NCBI RefSeq assembly: GCF_900115135.1 | Contig: NZ_FOVK01000001.1 | Coordinates: forward strand, 620,001-684,000 | Direction: 5' to 3' | DNA from: Proteiniclasticum ruminis | GTDB lineage: Bacteria > Bacillota > Clostridia > Clostridiales > Clostridiaceae | Length of the DNA stretch: 64,000 bases | Part shown: one piece after another, positions 35,015 through 45,869 of the stretch | Numbering within the stretch: the first letter of the stretch is position 1 | Layout of the letters: each line of letters opens with the position of its first letter | Translations under genes and position numbers: made by a program | Notes under the pieces: model-generated | Database searches by the model: none | What the model saw: only the letters and a program-made list of their open reading frames with translations | What the model was told of the DNA's origin: nothing

Positions 35015-36493
35015 TTACAGTACTGTATTCAAAACCTCATAGACTTTATTCATTTCCTCATGCATAATCACATCTTTTTCCAGGAAAGGTACAGCGCCTC
35101 TGATTTTCTTGTAGATCACTGCTGTGCCTTCCCCAAGTGTATAACCATGCCTGAAATCAATGGCCTGACAGGCGGCAAATGCTTCAATGGCAAGAACTCT
35201 TCTAGTATTCTCAACGATTTCCCGCAGTTTTCTTGCCGCAGTATTTCCCATGGACACATGATCCTCCTGATTTGCTGAGGAAGGAATCGAGTCTACAGAA
35301 GCTGGATGTGAGAGCACTTTATTTTCAGATACCAAAGCGGCTGCTGTATATTGCGGAATCATAAAACCAGAGTGCAGGCCTCCAGAAGGAGCTAAAAATG
35401 CGGGCAGATCATTGAGCTGATAATTCACAAGTCTTTCCAGCCTTCTTTCAGAAATATTCGCCAGCTCACTGACAGCGATGGCAAGGTAATCAAAAATAAG
35501 GGCCATGGGTTCGCCATGAAAGTTCCCTCCAGAATAGATTTCATCTTCACTGAGCACAATGGGATTATCTGTTACCGCATTCAGCTCTACTTCTATCTTT
35601 TCCCTTGCAAACTCCAAGGTATCTAAAATTGCACCATGAACTTGAGGAATGCACCGGATGGAATATGCATCCTGGACACGAATATCATTCTGCTTTGTTA
35701 CAAGAGTTGAACCTTTCAGTATTCTCAGAATTTCCTTTGATATCTCAACTTGACCTTTGTGGCCTCGAACTACATGCAGTCTCTCATCAAAGGCTGTGGT
35801 AATTCCCCGCAGTGCCTCCATGGTCAGGGCAGCTGTATGATTAGCTGTCTTCAATGCTCTTTCAGCATCATAGAAAGCATGTGCTCCGATGGAAGTCAGA
35901 GCTTGGGTTCCGTTAATAAGCGCAAGACCTTCCTTCGCTTCCAGCACTACAGGATGGATTCCTGCAAGATCCATCGCCTCTCTTGATGGCATGATTTTCC
36001 CATTGTACTCAGCCATCCCTTCTCCAATCAGTGTGAGCACCATGTGTGCCAGGGGTGCCAGATCTCCGGATGCTCCTAAAGATCCCTTCTCCGGAATCAC
36101 AGGGTGTACCCTCTTGTTCAGCATTTCAAGAAGAGTTTCAACGGTTTCCAGCCTGATTCCTGAAAACCCGCGCGCCAGTGCATTAACCCGAAGGAGCATC
36201 ACACCTCGCACCTCTTCTGTTTTCATCGGATGACCGACACCACATGCATGAGATACGATGAGGTTACGCTGAAGGTCCTTCAGTTCGTTCACACTGATTT
36301 TAACTTCAGAAAACTTACCAAACCCTGTATTAACACCATAAACTGCCTGAGTGCCTTCAGCGGCTTTCTCCAGCACTTCTCTTGAATGTAGGATACGGTT
36401 TCTAGTATCCGCACTCAGCGAAACCTCTTCTCTCTCTCTTGTGACATGGATAAAATCCTCCAGTGTCAATGTTCCATTTTCTATAATAATCAT
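35015..36493 (-). CDS. hutH: Histidine ammonia-lyase
   Basis: Converts L-histidine to urocanate and ammonia, 492 aa. The Ala-Ser-Gly triad that forms the MIO cofactor is at 141-143 (GSLGASGDLAPLAH). The YGVNTGFG start of the lyase fold and SSANQEDHVSMG are present. GGAGGTGGAAG precedes the ATG. The 195 bases upstream are AT-rich; apart from the aspS terminator and a weak inverted repeat I see no sure promoter. hutU and hutI are not in the window, so the pathway is completed elsewhere or the gene serves another use. Confidence 0.95.
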   Translation of the reverse strand: MIIIENGTLTLEDFIHVTREREEVSLSADTRNRILHSREVLEKAAEGTQAVYGVNTGFGKFSEVKISVNELKDLQRNLIVSHACGVGHPMKTEEVRGVMLLRVNALARGFSGIRLETVETLLEMLNKRVHPVIPEKGSLGASGDLAPLAHMVLTLIGEGMAEYNGKIMPSREAMDLAGIHPVVLEAKEGLALINGTQALTSIGAHAFYDAERALKTANHTAALTMEALRGITTAFDERLHVVRGHKGQVEISKEILRILKGSTLVTKQNDIRVQDAYSIRCIPQVHGAILDTLEFAREKIEVELNAVTDNPIVLSEDEIYSGGNFHGEPMALIFDYLAIAVSELANISERRLERLVNYQLNDLPAFLAPSGGLHSGFMIPQYTAAALVSENKVLSHPASVDSIPSSANQEDHVSMGNTAARKLREIVENTRRVLAIEAFAACQAIDFRHGYTLGEGTAVIYKKIRGAVPFLEKDVIMHEEMNKVYEVLNTVL

Positions 36494-36646
36494 CTTCCAC
36501 CTCCCATACTCCCATCATAATATGAAACCGTTTATATTTCCATAGAGCTTTAACAATCTGATGGAAATAGTGCAATAATTCATCTATCAATTCTCAAACC
36601 CATAAAATATTATCCGAATATTCAAAATCTGATATCTCACAGTAAA

Positions 36647-36683
36647 AAAGAGCAGAGGAAGCGGTGTGGCTCCTCTACTCTTT
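36647..36683 (-). terminator. Intrinsic terminator after aspS
   Basis: Thirteen-base stem with one mismatch and an eleven-base loop, followed by six T residues on the minus strand. It begins six bases past the aspS stop and closes the long rel operon. Confidence 0.85.
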
Positions 36684-36688
36684 GCAAT

Positions 36689-38479
36689 TTATTCCTGTGC
36701 TGATATTTTTGAGATTTCAATCCCCAGTTCCTGGAGCTGAACCTCGTCCACTACGTTAGGGGCTTCGGACATCGGATCAAATGCATTCTGATTCTTAGGG
36801 AACGCAATTACATCCTTGATATTTTCGGTTCCTGCAAGGAACATCACCAGTCTATCCATGCCAAAGGCCAATCCACCGTGTGGTGGTGGACCATATTTGA
36901 ATGCTTCCAGTAAGAACCCAAAACGAGCCCAAGCCTGTTCCTGGGTAAATCCTAATAAGGAGAACATTTTTTCTTGAAGCTTGCTGTCATGAATTCTGAT
37001 GGAACCGCCACCCAGCTCTTCTCCATTGAGGACCATATCATAGGCTTTCGCACGGGCTTTTCCTGGATCTGTATCCAATAAATGCAGATCCTCTTCCATA
37101 GGGCTTGTGAATGGGTGGTGCAGGGCTACAAATCTTCCAGCCTCTTCATCTCTTTCGAGAAGCGGGAACTCTGTGACCCAGGCAAACTTAAACTCCTCTG
37201 TCCCCTCAAGCAGGCCATATTTCTTTGCAAGATCCAGTCTCAATGCCCCCAGGGATTGGAAAACAACTTCGTCTTTGTCTGCAACGATAAGGATAAGATC
37301 TCCTGTCTTAGCTTCCGCTCTGTCAATGATTGAGGTGATTTCATCTTCTGAAAGGAATTTTGAAAGTGCTGTTTTAACCCCTTCTTCCTTCAGCTGGATA
37401 TAAGCCAGCCCCTTCGCTCTATAGGTCTTTACAAACTCACCCAGTCTGTCAATGTCTTTTCTTCCCATGGAAGCTCCACCGCTTAGTGTGATGGCTCTGA
37501 CACTTCCATTGGCATCCAGTGCATTTCTAAATACAACAAACTCAGTGTCCCGTACAATATCAGACAGATCTTTCAGTTCCATGCCGAATCTGAGATCTGG
37601 CTTGTCAGATCCAAACCGCTCCATGGCATCTTTGTACGTGAGCCTCTCAAATGGGATCACCACTTCTTTATCCAGTACTTCTTTAAAGACTCTTTGCACC
37701 AGTCTTTCATTCAGTGCAATCACATCTTCAACTCCAACAAAACTCATTTCGATGTCAATCTGAGTAAACTCAGGCTGTCTGTTGGCTCTCAAATCTTCAT
37801 CTCTAAAACACTTGGCAATCTGAAAGTACTTATCAAAACCAGACACCATGAGAAGCTGCTTGAATATCTGAGGACTCTGTGGTAAAGCATAGAAGGTTCC
37901 AGGATAATTTCTAGAAGGAACCAGGTAGTCTCTTGCGCCTTCTGGTGTACTCTTGTTGAGTATCGGCGTTTCCACTTCCAGGAAACCTTCCTGGTCCATG
38001 AAGTTACGGATAGAGATATACGCTTTACTTCTGATCTTGAATATTTTCTGCATGTCTGGTCTTCTCAAATCAAGATATCTGTACTTCAGACGGATATGCT
38101 CCGAAGCATCGAGATTTTCCTTGATGTAGATGGGCGGGGTCTCAGATTCAGAAAGTATCTTCAGCTCTTTGGCGATCAGTTCCACTTGTCCAGTGGGAAT
38201 GCTGTCATTGACAGACTCTCTTCTCTCCACTACACCTCTGACCAGAATGCAATACTCTGTTCTCAGTAGATCCGCTTTTTCATAGGCTTCCTTGGCTGCT
38301 TCTTCACGGAAGACCACCTGAAGGATTCCTTCGCGGTCACGTACATCACAGAAAATAAGAGCTCCTAAATTTCTTCTTTTAGATACCCAGCCTGTTACGA
38401 TGATTTCCTGCCCGATCAGGCTCTCATTCACATGACCTGCCATATGGGTTCTTCTTAATTGACCTAACATTTCTCCCAT
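36689..38479 (-). CDS. aspS: Aspartate-tRNA ligase
   Basis: Class II aminoacyl-tRNA synthetase, 596 aa, the bacterial type with the GAD insertion. An N-terminal OB anticodon-binding domain, then FLEVETPILNKSTPEGARDYLVPSR (motif 2 region), the GAD domain and C-terminal GLAFGMDRLVM (motif 3) are visible. Its start overlaps the hisS stop by one base (TAATG); the ATG at 38470 has a closer ribosome site and could also be used. Whether it is discriminating or makes Asp-tRNA(Asn) cannot be decided by eye. Confidence 0.96.
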   Translation of the reverse strand: MGEMLGQLRRTHMAGHVNESLIGQEIIVTGWVSKRRNLGALIFCDVRDREGILQVVFREEAAKEAYEKADLLRTEYCILVRGVVERRESVNDSIPTGQVELIAKELKILSESETPPIYIKENLDASEHIRLKYRYLDLRRPDMQKIFKIRSKAYISIRNFMDQEGFLEVETPILNKSTPEGARDYLVPSRNYPGTFYALPQSPQIFKQLLMVSGFDKYFQIAKCFRDEDLRANRQPEFTQIDIEMSFVGVEDVIALNERLVQRVFKEVLDKEVVIPFERLTYKDAMERFGSDKPDLRFGMELKDLSDIVRDTEFVVFRNALDANGSVRAITLSGGASMGRKDIDRLGEFVKTYRAKGLAYIQLKEEGVKTALSKFLSEDEITSIIDRAEAKTGDLILIVADKDEVVFQSLGALRLDLAKKYGLLEGTEEFKFAWVTEFPLLERDEEAGRFVALHHPFTSPMEEDLHLLDTDPGKARAKAYDMVLNGEELGGGSIRIHDSKLQEKMFSLLGFTQEQAWARFGFLLEAFKYGPPPHGGLAFGMDRLVMFLAGTENIKDVIAFPKNQNAFDPMSEAPNVVDEVQLQELGIEISKISAQE

Positions 38480-39735
38480 TATGATCCACTCCTCATGATT
38501 ATCTCTTCAATTGCCTCAGGTGTCAGCGGCACTTCTACCTGTTCACCATTTTCCATGTTTTTAAGTGATGCTTTGTTGTTAGAAAGCTCTTCTTCACCAA
38601 GTATCATCGTGAAACGAGCTCCGATCTTATTGGCATATTTCATCTGCGCTTTCAGTTTTTTGCCCATATGATCAATATCAGCCTTTAATCCTCTGCTTCT
38701 GAGATCATGAGCCACTGAAGCTGCTTTTAGGCTTTCTTCTGGACCCATGGAGGCAATAAACACATCCAGTCTAAGAGGTTCTGGAATTACGATACCTTCA
38801 TCCTCCAAGGTCATCAGAAGCCTCTCCAGCCCAAGCCCAAAGCCAACGGCCGGCATAGAAGGTCCACCAATCTCTTCAATGAGATAGTCGTATCTTCCTC
38901 CGCCACATACAGTAATGTCTTTATTCACTATCTCAAAAACTGTCTTGGAGTAATAATCCAGCCCCCGGACAATCCCCTTATCCACTTCATAGGCAATACC
39001 CATGGATTCAAGATAGCTTTTCAGCTGTTCAAAGTGATTGCCGCACTCCTCACATACGTGATCCAGGATCAGCGGAGCTTCTTTCACAAGAAGCTGACAG
39101 CTTTTTTCTTTACAGTCCAGAATTCTCATGGGATTTTTATGAAATCTATCCTGACATACTGTGCATAAATCTTCATAGTGAGGGGTCAGATAGTCCTTCA
39201 GCAGTGTGTTGTACTCTTTTCTGCACTCAGGATGACCAATGGAGTTGATCTTTAGGGTCAATCCTTTGATGCCCAGCTCTTCAAAGGCTCTCATGGCAAT
39301 GGAAATAACCTCGGCATCAGCAGATGGTTCCTTACTTCCGAAAAGTTCGACTCCAAACTGGTGGTGCTGACGGAGTCTGCCCTTTTGAACATTCTCATAC
39401 CTGAACACAGGTGTGAAATAATACAATTTTGTCGGTTGAGCATCCGCATACATAGACGATTCAACAAAAGCACGAACCGCAGGAGCAGTCCCTTCCGCCT
39501 TCAGCGTAATGCTTCTGTCTCCTTTGTCCTGGAATGTATACATCTCTTTTTGCACTACATCTGTAGTTTCACCTACTCCTCTTGTAAAGAGCTCCGTGCT
39601 TTCAAACATCGGTGTACGGATTTCACGGAACCCGTAGGTATGTGCAATCCCTTTCAGGTGCTCTTCGATATAATGCCATTTATATGCATCCATTGGAAGC
39701 ATATCTTTTGTACCCTTTGGCGCTTGCAGATCCAT
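38479..39735 (-). CDS. hisS: Histidine-tRNA ligase
   Basis: Class II synthetase for tRNA(His), 418 aa from ATG 39735, which has AAGGAG eight bases upstream. The GTG at 39744 overlaps the hemZ stop and lacks spacing. Visible are PKGTKDMLP, motif 2 around [20 protein letters not shown], the histidyl motif [12 protein letters not shown] and the motif 3 [11 protein letters not shown]. No T-box leader fits in the five-base gap to hemZ, so it depends on upstream promoters. Confidence 0.96.
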   Translation of the reverse strand: MDLQAPKGTKDMLPMDAYKWHYIEEHLKGIAHTYGFREIRTPMFESTELFTRGVGETTDVVQKEMYTFQDKGDRSITLKAEGTAPAVRAFVESSMYADAQPTKLYYFTPVFRYENVQKGRLRQHHQFGVELFGSKEPSADAEVISIAMRAFEELGIKGLTLKINSIGHPECRKEYNTLLKDYLTPHYEDLCTVCQDRFHKNPMRILDCKEKSCQLLVKEAPLILDHVCEECGNHFEQLKSYLESMGIAYEVDKGIVRGLDYYSKTVFEIVNKDITVCGGGRYDYLIEEIGGPSMPAVGFGLGLERLLMTLEDEGIVIPEPLRLDVFIASMGPEESLKAASVAHDLRSRGLKADIDHMGKKLKAQMKYANKIGARFTMILGEEELSNNKASLKNMENGEQVEVPLTPEAIEEIIMRSGS

Positions 39736-39740
39736 AAATA

Positions 39741-41165
39741 TCACTCCTTTTGGAGGAACTGAAGTTTTTTCTCCATCATTTCCTCAAATCTTTCTGTATA
39801 ATCATTCAGGCCTTTGAAGTTTGCAAAACGTTCGATTTTCCCATCCTTCACCTTCTTGGTTACGCCGTCCGCGCCCATGGCGATGATGGTCTTCACCTCT
39901 TCAATCATGACCATATTGTAATAATTTTCAAAGCCTTCCCTTGCATAGCCAACATTTTCATGATTTCCCACCATATTTTTCTGGCGGTACATGTAGTAGG
40001 GTTTCAAACCCATTTTTCTTGCACAACGATCCGTTGCAGCATACATTCGGTTCATTTCTTCCTGCTGAGGAAGCTGATACTTCTTCTCAAGAATGAAATC
40101 TTCATATAGAGCCGAAGCCCTCTTAATTGCCAGTCCATGCACAGTAATACTTTCTGGTCTCAGCATTTCAAGATCAGCCAGTGTGTTTTCCACATCCATG
40201 AAAGTTTCTCCCGGGAGACCAAGAATTAGATCCATATTAATATGATCAAACCCCATATCCCTGGCCATCCCAAAAACTGAAAGCACTTTCTCACGATTGT
40301 GGTTTCTTCCTATGATTCTAAGCGTTTCATCCTTCATACTCTGAGGATTGATGGATATTCTTGTGGTATGGTGGTTTTTCATGCTCTGAAGCTTTTTCTC
40401 TGTGATACTGTCTACTCTTCCAGCTTCCACAGTAAACTCCCGGACCGGATGTATGCTTAAGAACAGCGCATCGATAGACTCCATAACCTCTTCAAATTCC
40501 TCATCTGATACCGCAGTGGGCGTACCACCCCCAAAGTATATATGCTGTACCGTAATTTTCTGTTCTTTGAGATATGCTGAGATCTGCTGCATTTCCTTCT
40601 TTAGAAGCTCAAGATACAGATCCTTATACCGATTTCCATGATACACATTGGAAGCGAAAGAGCAGTACACACATCTGGAGGGACAGAAAGGCATACCGAT
40701 ATAGATATCGCAGGAATCCTTCATATCCACACTAGGAAGAACTTCTGATTCCTTAAGAGCAACTTCATAGGCAAGGAGAATCTTATCCTCATCTGCCAAG
40801 TACTCTTTTGTCATTTCTTCCACAATGCGTTCTTTAGAGTATCCTTTCTCTATGAGCTCTCTAATTATTTTTGAGGGTCTTATGCCGATGAGAATTCCCC
40901 AAGGCAAGTGCTTTCCAGTTTTACTCCGGAGCCTTTTGAATAGAGCTCTTCTCATGATGTTTAATGTTTCATCCGGATAGGCGAAGGACTCTTCTTCCTC
41001 AAAAAACTTAATTCTTAAGGTTTCTCCCGAGACAAATACTTCAATATCCCCATCTTTTGTGTCATCCTCATCCAGATACTGAATCTGAGAGGCAGGGTAA
41101 AACAGTGTAACCATGTGATAAACATGATACCTGAGACTGTTGTTGCTTTTCACATGAATCATCAT
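39741..41165 (-). CDS. hemZ: Coproporphyrinogen III oxidase-like radical SAM protein HemZ
   Basis: Radical SAM enzyme of the HemN/HemZ group, 474 aa. The iron-sulfur cluster cysteines are in [10 protein letters not shown] (C161, C165, C168 from this start), followed by the [10 protein letters not shown] motif. An N-terminal extension of about 150 residues is typical of HemZ. Firmicute HemZ proteins sit in exactly this hisS operon; true coproporphyrinogen dehydrogenase activity is unproven for many of them. AGGTGACG precedes two adjacent ATGs (41165, 41162); a GTG lies at 41171. Confidence 0.9.
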   Translation of the reverse strand: MMIHVKSNNSLRYHVYHMVTLFYPASQIQYLDEDDTKDGDIEVFVSGETLRIKFFEEEESFAYPDETLNIMRRALFKRLRSKTGKHLPWGILIGIRPSKIIRELIEKGYSKERIVEEMTKEYLADEDKILLAYEVALKESEVLPSVDMKDSCDIYIGMPFCPSRCVYCSFASNVYHGNRYKDLYLELLKKEMQQISAYLKEQKITVQHIYFGGGTPTAVSDEEFEEVMESIDALFLSIHPVREFTVEAGRVDSITEKKLQSMKNHHTTRISINPQSMKDETLRIIGRNHNREKVLSVFGMARDMGFDHINMDLILGLPGETFMDVENTLADLEMLRPESITVHGLAIKRASALYEDFILEKKYQLPQQEEMNRMYAATDRCARKMGLKPYYMYRQKNMVGNHENVGYAREGFENYYNMVMIEEVKTIIAMGADGVTKKVKDGKIERFANFKGLNDYTERFEEMMEKKLQFLQKE

Positions 41166-41171
41166 CGTCAC

Positions 41172-41771
41172 CTATCTGAGATATCCATTGAACGCTTTTT
41201 CCATAGCAAGGGTGGTTTCAGGTCCATGTCCAGGGAAGACTCTCGTTTCCCCAGGAAGCTTCATCAGCTTTTCCTTTATGGAATAAAGGAGCTCCTCCAT
41301 ATTTCCTCCTGGTAGATCCGTTCTGCCAACGGAGTTCTGAAAAAGCACATCGCCAGAAAATAGAAGCCCATCCACATAATAGCTTAAGCTTCCCCTGCTG
41401 TGGCCGGGTGTTTCAATGATCTCCACTTTTTTTCCCGCAAAGATGAACTCATCTCCTTCTCTTAAGAAGGAGTCGGCTCTTTTCATTTTTCCGAAAGCCA
41501 TTTTTCTTTGCTCAATGAATTTCATATCTATTTCACTGATATAGACCGGTACTGAGAACGCCTCTCTTACAGCATCTACAGCACCTACATGGTCCACATG
41601 GCCGTGAGTGAGAAGAATCGCCTTCAAGTTTATTTTCAGGCTTTCCAGATATCTCACAAGGGACTCCCCCTCATCACCTGGATCGATGATCAGGGCATCC
41701 CTCGTGGTGTCATCTACAATAATATATGCATTTTCCTGGTAAACGCCTAAAACGGTTTTTTTAACTAACAT
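41172..41771 (-). CDS. Metallo-beta-lactamase fold hydrolase (YqgX/GloB-like)
   Basis: A 199-aa metal-dependent hydrolase. The dinuclear zinc motif THGHVDH (55-61) is complete, with further ligands in PGHSRGSLSYY and FPGHGPETT. Related proteins are annotated as hydroxyacylglutathione hydrolases or bacilli-thiol/persulfide-type hydrolases; the substrate here is unknown. AAGGAGATC precedes the ATG. It lies between dtd and hemZ, a conserved position in clostridia. Confidence 0.9.
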   Translation of the reverse strand: MLVKKTVLGVYQENAYIIVDDTTRDALIIDPGDEGESLVRYLESLKINLKAILLTHGHVDHVGAVDAVREAFSVPVYISEIDMKFIEQRKMAFGKMKRADSFLREGDEFIFAGKKVEIIETPGHSRGSLSYYVDGLLFSGDVLFQNSVGRTDLPGGNMEELLYSIKEKLMKLPGETRVFPGHGPETTLAMEKAFNGYLR

Positions 41772-41783
41772 GTGATCTCCTTC

Positions 41784-42233
41784 CTAAAAGGTCTTTCTGC
41801 TGTCAAGAAGAATGGTTACTGGTCCGTCATTTTCAATAAGAACCTTCATTTCTGCGCCAAAGACTCCAGTTTCAACTGTATAGCCGCTTTCTCTAAGGTG
41901 ATGGATCATTTTATGATAGATCCCTTCGGCATCCTCACCTTTAGCTGCTTGAATAAAACTTGGTCTTCTTCCCTTCCTCGCATCCCCATACAAAGTAAAC
42001 TGAGAAATAAGGAGTATTTGTCCACCAACTTCCTGAAGCGATAGATTCATCTTCCCTTCAGCATCCTCAAAGACACGAAGGCCCTTGATCTTCTCAAGAA
42101 TATACTTCATATCCTCTTCCGTATCATCATCTTTGATACCCACCAGGACATTGAACCCTTTTCCAATTTTTCCAACACGATGTTCTTCCACCAGAACTTC
42201 TGATGCAAGAACTCTTTGGATTACTGCACGCAT
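41784..42233 (-). CDS. dtd: D-aminoacyl-tRNA deacylase
   Basis: Removes D-amino acids and glycine mischarged onto tRNA, 149 aa. MRAVIQRV at the start, [17 protein letters not shown] (here beginning EVGGQ) and the C-terminal [11 protein letters not shown] with the Gly-Pro selectivity motif are diagnostic. The ribosome site AGGTGATG overlaps the rel stop. The rel-dtd pair is widely conserved. Confidence 0.97.
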   Translation of the reverse strand: MRAVIQRVLASEVLVEEHRVGKIGKGFNVLVGIKDDDTEEDMKYILEKIKGLRVFEDAEGKMNLSLQEVGGQILLISQFTLYGDARKGRRPSFIQAAKGEDAEGIYHKMIHHLRESGYTVETGVFGAEMKVLIENDGPVTILLDSRKTF

Positions 42234-42241
42234 TTCATCAC

Positions 42242-44446
42242 CTACACATTTCCTATTCTAAAAGCATCCACAACGCTTGAGAGCTTTCTTAGTCTCTTCA
42301 GGCATTCTTCCAGCAGATTGATGTCTCGAATCAAAAGAGACAGATGAATCATAACGGATGCATCTTTTCTGGTTTCCACATTCATGGCATTCAATGGAAT
42401 CTTCAGCTCATTAATCAGAGCGATGATGTCCGAAACCAGGTTCGGTCTATCCAGAGCATGGATCTGAACACGCGCGCTGTAGAGCTCCTGACTTTCTTTT
42501 TCCCATGATACTTCCACGATTCTATGGGTTTTGTCATTCTTGATGGCATCGATATTCGCACAGTCACTTCGGTGTATACTGATTCCCCTGAAGTTTGTGA
42601 TAAATCCAATGATCTGATCACCCGGAACCGGATTACAGCACTTTGCAAAGCGAACCTGTACATTGCTCATACCGGCAACAACTACACCAAAATAGGACTT
42701 CTTCTTCGCTTTCTCTTTTTTCTTCTGTGCATCGATCATTTTTTCTGCTTCAAGAAGCGAGAGTCTGTTGTCTTCGTTGATTTTCGCCTTTTTTTCCTCT
42801 TCCAGGAAATCCTTGAGCGCTGTAACGATGGTGGATGGAAGCACCTGACTGGCACCTACGACAACGTAAAGATCGTCCATATTGTTGCCATGATATCTTC
42901 GAATCAGCTTATCCAGCATCTCTCCTTTAGCGATATCCGCAAAATTACGATCCTGTTTCTTCGCCTCTTTTTCAAGAAGTTCTTTTCCACGCTGAATGTT
43001 CTCTTCTCTTTTTTCTTTCTTGAACCACGCTTTGATTTTTGTTTTCGCCTGATTGGAAGTGGCAATATTCAACCAGTCTATATTGGGCCCTTTCGGCTTG
43101 GATGAAGTGATGATTTCCACAATTTCGCCCGTAGCCAGTTTGTAGTCCAATGTCACCATATTTCCATTGACTTTTGCGCCGATGGTACGGTTTCCGACAT
43201 CCGTATGGATCCGGTATGCAAAGTCTATGGGTGTAGCTCTGAAGGGCAGATTGATCACTTCTCCTTTTGGTGTGAAAACAAATATCTCATCACCAAACAA
43301 ATCAATCTTGAATGCTTCCATGAATTCTTCCGCATCGGATGTCTCTTTTTGCCATTCCAGCATGTCGCGCACCCAGATCAGTTTCTGGTCCATGGTGTCT
43401 TTGGGTGCTTCTTTCGAGGAACCCGTTTCTTTATACTTCCAATGAGCTGCGATACCATATTCTGCAACCCTATGCATTTCATAGGTTCTGATCTGGATCT
43501 CAAAAGGCTTTCCTTGAGGCCCGATTACAGTCGTATGGAGACTCTGATACATGTTGGGCTTAGGCATGGCTATGTAATCTTTAAAACGGCCTGGAATTGG
43601 TTTATAAATTGTATGCACTATGCCCAGTGCCGCGTAACAGTCTTTGATAGAATCCACAAGAACGCGAATCGCCGTAAGATCAAAAATCTGATCGATGTTC
43701 TTATTCTGAGCCATCATCTTTTTATAAATGGAATAGAAATGTTTTGGTCTTCCATCAATGTCACATTCAATGCTGGCGCTCTTGAGTTTACCCACAATAT
43801 CGTCCATGATCATATTGATGTATGCTTCACGCTCTTTTCGTTTTTCAGCGATCTGATTCACCAGGTCATAATACTCTGTAGGATACATGTAGCGGAAAGC
43901 CAGATCTTCAAGTTCCCACTTGATTCTGAACATACCCAAACGATGGGCAAGGGGCGCGTAAATATCGAACGTTTCTTTTGATTTCTCCCGCTGTTTGTCT
44001 GGCTGCATATATCGGAGCGTTCTCATATTATGCAAGCGGTCTGCAAGCTTAATCAGAATGACTCTAATGTCCTTTGCCATGGCAAGGAGCATCTTTCTGA
44101 CATTATCTGCCTGTTCCTCTTCCTTGGATTTATACTTGATCTTACCGAGTTTCGTCACACCATCCACGAGCTCAGCAATCTCAACACTGAACAGTTCGGC
44201 AATCTCGTCAAAGGTGTACTTGGTATCCTCGATGACATCATGAAGAAGCCCGGCCACCACGGTGTTGGTATCCATTCCCATATCCACAAGAATGGAAGCC
44301 ACCTCAACGGGATGAGTCACATAAGGCTCTCCAGAGATTCTTCTCTGGTCACCATGTGCTTCAGAAGCCAGATTATATGCTTTTATGACCAGTTCCTTAT
44401 TGATATTGCCCGCTTTATCAATTTTCTTCATTAAATCGTAGAGCAT
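42242..44446 (-). CDS. relA: Bifunctional (p)ppGpp synthetase/hydrolase Rel
   Basis: Long RelA/SpoT homologue that makes and degrades the stringent-response alarmone, 734 aa. The HD hydrolase domain has HDVIEDT (H69, D70, E73, D74). The synthetase has [21 protein letters not shown] with the RxKD form typical of bifunctional enzymes. TGS (about 395-455) and C-terminal ACT domains follow. GAGGAAG precedes the ATG. It lies 94 bases after apt, the classic apt-rel pair; a ten-base-pair hairpin without a U-tract lies in between. Confidence 0.97.
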   Translation of the reverse strand: MLYDLMKKIDKAGNINKELVIKAYNLASEAHGDQRRISGEPYVTHPVEVASILVDMGMDTNTVVAGLLHDVIEDTKYTFDEIAELFSVEIAELVDGVTKLGKIKYKSKEEEQADNVRKMLLAMAKDIRVILIKLADRLHNMRTLRYMQPDKQREKSKETFDIYAPLAHRLGMFRIKWELEDLAFRYMYPTEYYDLVNQIAEKRKEREAYINMIMDDIVGKLKSASIECDIDGRPKHFYSIYKKMMAQNKNIDQIFDLTAIRVLVDSIKDCYAALGIVHTIYKPIPGRFKDYIAMPKPNMYQSLHTTVIGPQGKPFEIQIRTYEMHRVAEYGIAAHWKYKETGSSKEAPKDTMDQKLIWVRDMLEWQKETSDAEEFMEAFKIDLFGDEIFVFTPKGEVINLPFRATPIDFAYRIHTDVGNRTIGAKVNGNMVTLDYKLATGEIVEIITSSKPKGPNIDWLNIATSNQAKTKIKAWFKKEKREENIQRGKELLEKEAKKQDRNFADIAKGEMLDKLIRRYHGNNMDDLYVVVGASQVLPSTIVTALKDFLEEEKKAKINEDNRLSLLEAEKMIDAQKKKEKAKKKSYFGVVVAGMSNVQVRFAKCCNPVPGDQIIGFITNFRGISIHRSDCANIDAIKNDKTHRIVEVSWEKESQELYSARVQIHALDRPNLVSDIIALINELKIPLNAMNVETRKDASVMIHLSLLIRDINLLEECLKRLRKLSSVVDAFRIGNV

Positions 44447-44491
44447 ATTTCTTCCTCATTTCTACAGAATTCTTATACTTTGAAATATGGC

Positions 44492-44516
44492 ATAGGCTGG
44501 TACGAAACCAGCCTAT
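44492..44516 (-). other. Perfect hairpin between apt and rel
   Basis: Ten-base perfect inverted repeat with a five-base loop, 24 bases past the apt stop and about 45 before rel. No T run follows on the minus strand, so it is a poor terminator. It could be an RNA-stabilising, processing or weak attenuating element that sets apt above rel. Confidence 0.55.
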
Positions 44517-44540
44517 TAGAGTATGTATTTACTTCTTGTA

Positions 44541-45059
44541 CTAAATGTCGTACTGTACCATGGATTCAACATGGTATCCTTCCAGTTTGTCTCTGCCTCT
44601 CAGTTCTGTAAGTTCTATCATGAAATCAATGGAGGCAACTTCCCCTCCAGCCAGTTCAATAAGCTTTGCGCATGCAGAAATTGTTCCTCCTGTAGCAAGC
44701 AGATCGTCTACAAGTGCTACTCGGTCCCCTTTCTTAAAGGCATTTTTATGAATCTCCAAAGTGTCTGTGCCATATTCCAGATCATACGTGATGGAAACAG
44801 TTTCTTGAGGCAGCTTTCCTGGTTTTCTGATGGGAATGAATCCAACACCCAGCGCATAGGCAAGGGGCACTCCAAAAATAAATCCTCTGGCCTCAGGACC
44901 TGCGATATAATCCACCTTCAGCTCCTTAAGTTTCTTTGCCATGGTATCTATCAGTTCCTGAAAGGCTTTTCCGTCGCCAATGAGCGGTGTGATATCTTTA
45001 AAACTGATCCCTTCCTTAGGAAAATTCGGGATGATTGCAATCTTTTCTTTAAAATCCAT
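44541..45059 (-). CDS. apt: Adenine phosphoribosyltransferase
   Basis: Salvages adenine with PRPP to AMP, 172 aa. The PRPP loop [13 protein letters not shown] and the [13 protein letters not shown] motif are intact. GGAGGGTT precedes the ATG. In most Firmicutes recJ-apt-rel are consecutive; here the position of recJ is taken by a shortened RecJ-like gene 21 bases upstream. Confidence 0.97.
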   Translation of the reverse strand: MDFKEKIAIIPNFPKEGISFKDITPLIGDGKAFQELIDTMAKKLKELKVDYIAGPEARGFIFGVPLAYALGVGFIPIRKPGKLPQETVSITYDLEYGTDTLEIHKNAFKKGDRVALVDDLLATGGTISACAKLIELAGGEVASIDFMIELTELRGRDKLEGYHVESMVQYDI

Positions 45060-45080
45060 AATAACCCTCCATAGGTTTTC

Positions 45081-45845
45081 TCAACTGTTGATTAAGTATT
45101 TGGCTATCTGCTCTGCACGATGAATATCTTCTGTAGTCAGCAGTTCGATGATGATTCTTGCATTGTCTACCATGGACCAGGGATTATCCTTCGGTGTCAG
45201 AAGATCCTTAATAACCGTATCTCCTCCATCTGCCATGTTTTTAATAGAACGGATTCCATAATTCGTAGATACACGAAGTCTGTTTAGTCCCATTTTCAGA
45301 AGTTCATCATCCTCATTATTGTCATCAGAACCTAAATAAACTAGATCTGTATATCTGTATATATTTCTTGTGTCATAGTTCATGGACAGATCCTTTGCAA
45401 AAGCAAAGACATTTTTCATCAATGTGGCTTCAAAAATTTCGAAGCTGTACTCCACAATACCATCTCCATGACCCAATGTGACAAAATCTTTCCCCGAATC
45501 CTTGAGTGTTGTATGCACTTTTTCTGTGAACGATCGGTCCAGTGAAAGCATAACACCAGGATTGTAAAAATTGAGATGAGTTTTGACATCACTAATGAGA
45601 CTCTCACGATTTCCTCCTTGCGGAATCAGGAAATAGTCAAAGTCTGCATTAAAGTACCGGAGCACCAGAATCAGCATTGCTATGCTGCAGATTCCCTCAC
45701 GGTTTCCTTTGCCGTATATGATGATTTTTTCACGGCTGTTCACAGCCTCCATGATTCTTAAAATTGCCTTATGGGTATATCTCACAGAACTTACATTTTC
45801 AGGACCGCGAAATATTGCCCTAAGATACGTACTCACCATATGCAT
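45081..45845 (-). CDS. RecJ-like DHH-family protein with degenerate active site
   Basis: A 254-aa protein in the place normally held by recJ. Its frame resembles the RecJ DHH domain: IIIYGKGNREG (41-51) where RecJ has the GDYDADG motif, VMLSLDRS (98-105) for motif II, DFVTLGHGDG (120-129) for the DHH motif, and TDLVYLGSDDN plus LLKMGLNRLR (166-191) for the LDLVALG...GL..L block. The Asp pair of motif I and the Asp and second His of DHH are missing; only D103 and H126 remain. The RecJ DHHA1, OB and C-terminal domains are absent. Probably not a nuclease. AGGTGAGGG precedes the ATG. Role unknown. Confidence 0.68.
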   Translation of the reverse strand: MHMVSTYLRAIFRGPENVSSVRYTHKAILRIMEAVNSREKIIIYGKGNREGICSIAMLILVLRYFNADFDYFLIPQGGNRESLISDVKTHLNFYNPGVMLSLDRSFTEKVHTTLKDSGKDFVTLGHGDGIVEYSFEIFEATLMKNVFAFAKDLSMNYDTRNIYRYTDLVYLGSDDNNEDDELLKMGLNRLRVSTNYGIRSIKNMADGGDTVIKDLLTPKDNPWSMVDNARIIIELLTTEDIHRAEQIAKYLINS

Positions 45846-45869
45846 CCCTCACCTAATGAAACAACTATT

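Noticed and set aside
39736-39745. T-box riboswitch expected before hisS-aspS
   Set aside because: Only five bases separate hemZ and hisS, so there is no room for a leader.
43205-43981. 258-codon open frame on the plus strand, the longest antisense frame in the window
   Set aside because: Lies wholly inside rel on the opposite strand, has no ribosome site and an irregular composition rich in Phe, His and Cys; a shadow of the coding strand.
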